From Hygrophila difformis (lineage: Eukaryota; Streptophyta; Magnoliopsida; Lamiales; Acanthaceae), in contig JAOANR010000006.1 in NCBI GenBank assembly GCA_030278955.1, forward strand, positions 52,232,915 through 52,296,914: a stretch of 64,000 nt of DNA, in the 5' to 3' direction. The number at the start of each line of letters is the position of its first letter. Position 1 is the stretch's first letter. Shown here piece by piece: positions 58,120 through 64,000 of the stretch. Below the pieces are notes generated by a model. The model made no database searches, was not told where the DNA came from, and saw only the letters and a list, made by a program, of their open reading frames with translations. Made by a program: the position numbers and the translations under genes.

Positions 58120-59090
58120 CATGTAAGTGATGGTAATTGGTAAAGTTGGTATTGATCTTGGAGATGTACAATTAGATGTGACATTTCCAGATGATAATTT
58201 TATAAATTTTACGGAAGATCCTATAGAGGCAATTGTTGAGAGTACTTATACAAATATAAACTGCGCAATTTTAAATCCAGACATTTTTACTATATGAACC
58301 CCTACCCATGAGATTGTTGATACAATCAATGATTACATCAAAGCATAAATAATGCCAATGGATTATTTTCACTGAAATATCTAAATATGATCAATTATTC
58401 TAGATAACCGAATCATGAAATATAGTTAAATGAGGATTCCATAGTCATGCTTTTTATGAGTATAGATCCATCAAATAAATTATGCAATGGAAGTAGGTTA
58501 ATAGTAACCAATATGTGTAACCATATTGTTGAGGTTAAACTAATTTTCGGGTAACCATGAAAGTAGAAAATTCTTGATTAGTAAAATGATTATGAGATTA
58601 ACCAAATTTCTCATTCAATTTCAGATGATAAAGTTATCACTCGCAGTATATTTTGCTATATTTATAAACAAAAGTCAATGTCAATTTTAAATAATGTTGG
58701 ACTTTATCTTCCAAAACTGGTTTTTAGCCATGAACAATTATGTTGCAATATTTCATGTCACTAGCAAGATGTGACTCAAAGTATTAATATGCAATTAAAA
58801 ATGATTAACTCAAGATACAACAAGGAATTTTTTTCACAATTAAATTTACCTATAACAGAAAATTTGCAAAATAGATGCTTGATATAAGTGATGTGGTAAA
58901 GTTGATATTGATTTTGGAGATGTACAATAAGATGTGATATTTTCGGATGATATTATTATAAACTCTACGGGTGATCCTGTAACGACAATTTTTAAGAATA
59001 CATATAAATATAAACTTCAACACTTCAAATTCAGATATTTTTAAGGATAGTGTTATACTAGCCCCTATCAATGAGATTTTTAGCAAATTG
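58120..59090 (+). pseudogene. Helitron helicase relic, middle and C-terminal part, partly duplicated
   Basis: From about 58150 one frame reads IDLGDVQLDVTFPDDNFINF, EDPIEAIVESTY and, after a stop, THEIVDTINDYIKA. From 58420 to 58560 PNHEI, IDPSNKLCNGSRLIVTNM and NHIVEVKLIFG follow. Near 58610-58730 LSLAVYF and VGLYLPKLVFSHEQL appear. These are the middle and C-terminal blocks of Helitron helicases in order. From about 58870 to 59090 the IDFGDVQ to NEIF block is repeated in a worse state. The layout implies a partial tandem duplication after insertion. Confidence 0.68.
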
Positions 59091-59255
59091 TGAGGAAACT
59101 TTTCATTTAATACTTTAAATTTTATTTTATCTTAATTTAAATTTCAAATTAAATAATAATATTATTTTAATAATCATTTTTAATAATTTTTATTGATATG
59201 TAGCTTTGTATTGGACAAATCACAGAAGCTAAAGAATATAGTATAATATGGTTTC

Positions 59256-59434
59256 TATTTTTTTTTTTGGTAATCATTGACACTTAATGTGTCGGCAAAT
59301 GTGTGTGAGAGCCCAAGCCACAAAAATTACAAAGGGGATAAAAGGGAGGGATAGGGGGTCAGATGGGAATCGAAGCCCCAATCATAAGGTTGGAAGTCAA
59401 GGGGATGACTATTAGGTCTAAGTCCCCATTCCCA
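59256..59434 (-). mobile_element. tRNA-type SINE with poly-A tail
   Basis: On the minus strand it begins ATGGGGACTTAGACC, has GGGGCTTCGATTCCCATC (B-box-like) and ends GGTAATC-type sequence (GATTACC) followed by a run of eleven or more A. It is similar over most of its length to the copy in ABI3 intron 2. Confidence 0.65.
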
Positions 59435-59685
59435 TATAATATAATTTTTTTATTAGTTTTAAAAATAATTAAATTATATTATCAATCATTATACATTTGT
59501 CATTACTCAAAATACAATTTATTATTACTTTATGTTATATAAAATATATAGTTATGCCCGTCGAGTCTCGAGGGGTTTCTTACTAGTTAATAAATTAAAC
59601 TAGGTAACTTTCTTTTTTGTCATGGAGTTCACTAACTTTGTGTAATTAATGGTTCCAAAATAATTTTCTCTCTATATATATAATA
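59435..59685. other. AT-rich spacer
   Basis: I see no gene. A GTCGAGTCTCGAGGGGTTTC phrase near 59559 stands out from the AT-rich surroundings but is unexplained. Confidence 0.35.
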
Positions 59686-59944
59686 CTTCCTCCGATTTCT
59701 TTTTAAGTGTAACGTTTTCATTCTGCATGTTTGTCAATACACATTTTAAACTATTAATAACTCAAATTCAATATAACTAAAAATTCTAAAAATTTGACAT
59801 TTAAAAACTATTAGATGAGACGGATCCAACAAGATCTCAATTAACTATATTTTTCTTATATAACTGTAATAAAAATAGAAGTCAAAGTGCTACAATGAAC
59901 AGTAAAAAAATCAAAACGTTACATTTATTTTGAAACGGAAGGAG
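59686..59944. mobile_element. Stowaway-like MITE
   Basis: CTTCCTCCGATTTCTTTTTAA at the left and GAAACGGAAGGAG at the right are inverted ends flanked by TA. The interior shares GACGGATCCAACAAGATCTC with the copies near 57915 and 63460. Confidence 0.82.
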
Positions 59945-60311
59945 TATTAGAATTCGAGACATTATTTAAATGACTAAAACTAATCCAATCAACGCCATAA
60001 TATTCAAAATATTTAAAAATGAAATTGATATAAAAATGAAGGATAAAACATTATAAAAGTACTATGCAAATGGATGAATAAAATAATGCCAATTCCTAAT
60101 TTGCTAGGACGAGGGAGTGTTGTGATTAAAAAAGAAAAAATGAAAAAAGAAAATAAAAATTGAATATCATTGTTTAATTAAAAATAGGCCAATGGCAAGG
60201 GAACCATTGGTACTAACATTACATTGCAAAATCAACCATTGTTAATGTGTATTGTTATCCTTAAGTCCGCCTTCCTTATCAATTCCCATCTCTGTAAGAC
60301 AGCAACGAGTA
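59945..60311 (+). other. upstream region of the DUF2921 gene
   Basis: A short AT-rich promoter region. A GGACGAGGGAGTG phrase near 60107 could be the end of another decayed MITE. The ORF is open upstream to an ATG at 60252. I prefer the ATG at 60312 because it gives a signal peptide. Confidence 0.4.
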
Positions 60312-62963
60312 ATGGCTTCTTCTTCTTCTTCATTCAGCTTTTTGATTTGCATCATCTCCATATCTGCCCTCACTCTTCCCACCCATTCCACAACCCCAAA
60401 AATCCCTTCTTCTTACAGTCACCACTGTTCTTCCACTCTCCCTGTTTCCCCACCCACTCATCTCATCACCAAACATCACTCCCTACCTAATTTTACCATT
60501 CGCTACTTCACCGGCGGCGATCAGCTCCTCCACCTGAAAGATCGAAACAACGAGTTTTACTATGGCCAAAAATCCCTCCGCCTTAAATTTCTGCCAGATT
60601 TCCGTGAAACCTCGTCCCCTGGAGTATACCTGATCCAGGCTATTCTTCGCATCCGTTCTCCTTACATCGATTTTGACCATTATCTGAAAAATTCCCTCCG
60701 CCCTCAATCCCAAGGGTCGGTTAGTTTCTCGTTAATCGGTTTCTGGTCGGAGACCTCCATGAAGGCTTGTATGGTGGGATTGGGCTATAAGAATTTTGAT
60801 GAAGGTGGAAGGACCCTAAATATAAGGGGTGTGCTAAAGTTTAAATACGTGAGTGAGAAATCGATTGTGGGTATTCATGATAGTGTAATTAGAGGCACTT
60901 TGAAGAGCATGAGCTCTAAGAACGATTCTGGATACTTTGATCCCATTTCCATGTTCAGTTTTCCTGATCTTCCTCACTATAACTATTCCCTTCTTTCTAA
61001 GGAGTTTTCGAGTTTTAGTACTTCGGGAGTTGCCAAAAGCCGATCTCTGAGCCTCGATACAAATTGGTTTTGCAGCAAGCTTTCCTCATGGAGATCAACA
61101 TTTCTCGATATGAAGTACACTGGAAATTGTACACAGCCTGAGCTTTGTTCTCCGCTGGGCACTAGTTTCTTGCCGCGGCATCTCTCCCTGATGCCTATAC
61201 AGTGTTCAACGAATGAAAAGAAGATAAGATATATAGCAAGATTTATGACGAGTCCCATTGACGATGGCTTTAGCATTGAAACATCACTAATTGCAGAGGG
61301 CGTATGGGACGATGAAACGAATCAATTGTTCGTTGGAGCATGTCGAATGCTGAATCTAGTCCAGCAGTTTGATGATCCGATAATGGATTGTGGGATACGT
61401 TTCAGCTTGAGGTATCCTTCGGTGTTGACCATTAGGAATGATTGGATGATTGTTGGGGAACTTTGGAGCAAAGAGGAGGGATACTTCCCTAAGATTGAGC
61501 TGACAGCGAGTGATAATAGTTATAGTGCAGATGAAATTTGGGGGCAGAAACATGAATACACAGATATGAGTCGGGTACTAAAGTCATGCCCTGTAGAGAA
61601 TACTGCCTGGGAGGAGGGGAATTTTCCCGATGTGAAATCTGGCGACATAAAATTCGACTTGTTTGTGTATAATTCGAAAGGAGAGTCTTTAGCATCGGGT
61701 TATGCAATGCCTGTCTTTGTTGGAGAGGAGTTATACCAAAGCTCTGTCATTGCACTAAAGAATATGCCTGAGGATTCGGAGACCAAGAGAGGCACCGAGT
61801 TCTCCATTTCAAAGATCAGCTACAAAATAAGCCTTCATCCCTATTGGTCGTACTTGTCAAATTTGAACTCTAGTAAGAGGTTTTCAAAGCTCAACATGTC
61901 GTTGAGTCTCCACGAACAAATTGATATCAACGCTGAAGGTGTGTACAATGTTCAGACAGGGCAACTCTGTATGGTCGGGTGTAGGAAGACAAAGGATTTG
62001 GCAGAAGTTTCGACAGACTGTGAGATTCTTTTGAAGATTGAATTTCCCCCGTTGAATGACACAAAAGCCGGCCTCATCAATGGAACCATTGTGAGCACAC
62101 GGCGAGAGGAAGATCCTCTACACTTTGAGAACTTAACTTTGTCAGCTGCAGCATTCTACCTTGAAAGGGCTGAGAAATCTTTGTGGAGAATAGATTTGGA
62201 AATTGTCTTCGGTTTGGTATCCAACACGCTCTTCTGCATCTTCGTCGCCTTCCAAATCTTCCACATGAAAAAGAATCCCCAGGTTGTTTCTTCAGTCTCA
62301 CTCACGATGGTTCTGATCCTGGTTTTAGGTCATGCGATCCCTCTCGCTTTGAACATTGCGGATGTGTTCTCCAAGACCTACAACGGGCGGACAATGTTGG
62401 TAGGTGGTGGAGCATGGCTTGAGGCGAATGAAGTGGCTTTCGGCGCGATAACTCTGGTGTCATTAACGCTGCTACTACGCATTCTACGATTGGTTTGGAC
62501 AGTAAAACAGCACGAGGGCCTCGACATGGGTCAATGGAGTCCGTGGAGCAGCGAGAAAAGAGCCTCACTAGTAACACTGTTGCTCCACAGCTTTGGTGCA
62601 CTTTTGTTTCTCCTACTACTATACCGGATAATAGAGTTAACTGATGACCGGGTACCGGGTCACCTGAGGGCTTATGGCGGCCTAATTGTGGACGGTTTTC
62701 TTCTCCCGCAGATCATACTGAATGCAGTCGGGGGCTCAACTGAGAAAGCATTATCGAATCCATTCTACATGGGCACCACCGTGGTTCGACTAACGCCTCA
62801 CGTGTATAATATGTACAGTTTGCAAAATAGAGTAGTCGATCCGAACGGGATGTATAACCGCCCGGATCCTGCAGATGAGTTTCTTTCCGTGGGGTGTAAT
62901 GCGTTTGCATTCAGTGTGGTTCCAATGGCCGTGGTCGTGTTTCTGCAACAGTCCTATTTGTGA
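60312..62963 (+). CDS. DUF2921 family membrane protein, intact single exon
   Basis: This gene of 883 codons plus stop is uninterrupted. The start at 60312 gives a signal peptide (MASSSSSFSFLICIISISAL, cut near residue 26). The in-frame ATG at 60252 adds 20 residues that bury it. A large predicted luminal/extracellular part (about residues 30-620) has repeated DUF2921 blocks: RYFTGGDQLL, GFWSETSMKACMVG and a second RNDWMIVGELWSKEEGYFPK type. The C-terminus has about six hydrophobic helices, starting at LEIVFGLVSNTLFCIFVAFQ (about 630) and ending VVFLQQSYL. The helix loop LPQIILNAVGGSTEKALSNP is highly conserved with the broken paralogue at 5377-7649. The family includes the pectin-related RING ligase FLYING SAUCER. 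No RING finger is present here, so the function is unknown. Confidence 0.93.
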   Translation: MASSSSSFSFLICIISISALTLPTHSTTPKIPSSYSHHCSSTLPVSPPTHLITKHHSLPNFTIRYFTGGDQLLHLKDRNNEFYYGQKSLRLKFLPDFRETSSPGVYLIQAILRIRSPYIDFDHYLKNSLRPQSQGSVSFSLIGFWSETSMKACMVGLGYKNFDEGGRTLNIRGVLKFKYVSEKSIVGIHDSVIRGTLKSMSSKNDSGYFDPISMFSFPDLPHYNYSLLSKEFSSFSTSGVAKSRSLSLDTNWFCSKLSSWRSTFLDMKYTGNCTQPELCSPLGTSFLPRHLSLMPIQCSTNEKKIRYIARFMTSPIDDGFSIETSLIAEGVWDDETNQLFVGACRMLNLVQQFDDPIMDCGIRFSLRYPSVLTIRNDWMIVGELWSKEEGYFPKIELTASDNSYSADEIWGQKHEYTDMSRVLKSCPVENTAWEEGNFPDVKSGDIKFDLFVYNSKGESLASGYAMPVFVGEELYQSSVIALKNMPEDSETKRGTEFSISKISYKISLHPYWSYLSNLNSSKRFSKLNMSLSLHEQIDINAEGVYNVQTGQLCMVGCRKTKDLAEVSTDCEILLKIEFPPLNDTKAGLINGTIVSTRREEDPLHFENLTLSAAAFYLERAEKSLWRIDLEIVFGLVSNTLFCIFVAFQIFHMKKNPQVVSSVSLTMVLILVLGHAIPLALNIADVFSKTYNGRTMLVGGGAWLEANEVAFGAITLVSLTLLLRILRLVWTVKQHEGLDMGQWSPWSSEKRASLVTLLLHSFGALLFLLLLYRIIELTDDRVPGHLRAYGGLIVDGFLLPQIILNAVGGSTEKALSNPFYMGTTVVRLTPHVYNMYSLQNRVVDPNGMYNRPDPADEFLSVGCNAFAFSVVPMAVVVFLQQSYL

Positions 62964-63340
62964 TTTACTATGGTTAATTGGCTATGCTTTGTCTATGGCT
63001 GTATGCCTGAGAATAAGATTAGTTAAGTAGTGAAAATAGTGTTAAGAAAAAGGTAATGAGAGTTTAGTCCGACTATGTATGTATTGTTGGGTTGTTTATG
63101 GATCAAAGTTTCAATGAGTTCTATCTTTTTCTAATTGTATGTATGGTTGCCGCCGGGGCTTATAATTGGGACTTGTCATAATACAGTGGTGCATATGTGC
63201 GAAATTGTGAGGTAGCAATAATATTAAGTGTTTAAATAGACATTCAGAAAACAAAAAGGGAGAGCATTGAATGTATTCAGATAGCCAGCAATGATTTTTG
63301 CATCACCATATTTTTTAGTAATATGAATGACCACAGAAAT
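62964..63340. other. 3' flank of the DUF2921 gene
   Basis: AT-rich untranslated and spacer DNA without recognised features. Confidence 0.4.
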
Positions 63341-64000
63341 AGAATATACCACCTTTTCTGAATATAATTGTTATATTTCTCTCCATTTTTAAGATTAATA
63401 ATTTAATTTGTGTATAATGAATAATTATACAAAGTTAATATTCTAAAGCTATACAATGAGACGAATCTAACAAGATCTCACTTAATTATATGCTTCTTAC
63501 ATAACTAAACAAGACGAAGAATGTATTTAGAAAAAAACAAAAAAAGAAAAAACAACAGAGGGAATATATAATACTACCTCTGTCTCATTTTAATTGTTAC
63601 AGAACCGACCTGACACGTACGCCGATACATTTTTTTTACGGTTAATAACTTAATTTGTGTATAATAAAAAATTATAAAAATTTGATTTTATAAAACTATA
63701 AGATTAGACGAATCTAACAAGATACCACTTGACTATGTTTATTTTTATATAACTATGATAAAATTTCGAATTAAACTTAAACTGTGAATAATGAAAAAAA
63801 AATCAAACATAAGCAACTAAACCAAATGAGGAAACATACTAGTAGTCTGGACCTGGTACAGTCCACGCGGAAATGCTAAAGCTAACGTTGACTACTACAA
63901 ATTTGTGTCATTACTAAAAATAATATTTAAGTTATATATTTACGGTATATCTCTCTGTCCCATTATTTATGTCTCACTTTTATTTTTTGATTGTCCCAAT
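63341..64000. repeat. cluster of decayed Stowaway-like MITEs
   Basis: Related interior phrases (TTAATTTGTGTATAAT and GACGAATCTAACAAGAT) occur at about 63400-63480 and again at about 63648-63728. An ACCTCTGTCTCATTT-type left end stands at 63575. A further CTCTCTGTCCCATTATTTATG left end begins near 63950 and runs off the window. Individual boundaries are uncertain. Confidence 0.55.

Overview
This is plant nuclear DNA. It holds a split B3-domain transcription factor gene, several families of plant LTR retrotransposons, Stowaway- and hAT-type MITEs, a tRNA-type SINE, a Helitron relic and long AT-rich spacers. The gene content fits a core eudicot. I lean towards Lamiales from the look of the ABI3 C-terminus, but that is only an inference.

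The window is mostly transposon. Only two plausible host genes remain: an ABI3 orthologue on the minus strand (11288-14104, six exons, with two doubtful splice sites) and an intact single-exon DUF2921 membrane protein gene on the plus strand (60312-62963). Three host genes survive as broken copies. The first is a DUF2921 paralogue (5377-7649) cut by a Sirevirus-type Ty1/copia element. The second is a degraded minus-strand gene (about 7825-10470) that resembles the C-terminal part of RST1. The third is a TXNL4B/Dim1-like thioredoxin-fold gene whose three recognisable exons lie at 14491-14628, 20500-20514 plus 51544-51595, and 52040-52141.

Layout, left to right: the 3' half of a Sirevirus-like element with an env-position ORF and its 3' LTR (1-5376); the DUF2921 pseudogene; the RST1-like relic; ABI3; exon A of the TXNL4B relic; a minus-strand gag-only LTR element with a GC-rich minisatellite (14641-20230); then a Tork/Tnt1-like copia element (20515-51538) inserted inside exon B of the TXNL4B relic. 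That copia integrase is split by a minus-strand Athila-type Ty3/gypsy element (22943-48604). The left LTR of the Athila element carries a 515-bp hAT-like MITE and a 5.7-kb solo LTR of a related element in the opposite orientation. Target-site duplications mark the levels: CATAC, CGCCT, CACGC and GGCCCACC. To the right lie the last TXNL4B exon, old spacer DNA, a decayed and partly duplicated Helitron helicase with a Stowaway MITE in it, a SINE copy, more MITEs and the intact DUF2921 gene.

The observations most worth following are an F-box-like coding segment inside the Athila element next to a duplicated polypurine-tract sequence, a dispersed family of perfect GTCGCGGACC/GGTCCGCGAC hairpins in Athila LTRs and internal DNA, a housekeeping-type promoter (site II, telo-box, TATA) antisense to gag in the gag-only element, and the absence of an AG acceptor in the last ABI3 intron.
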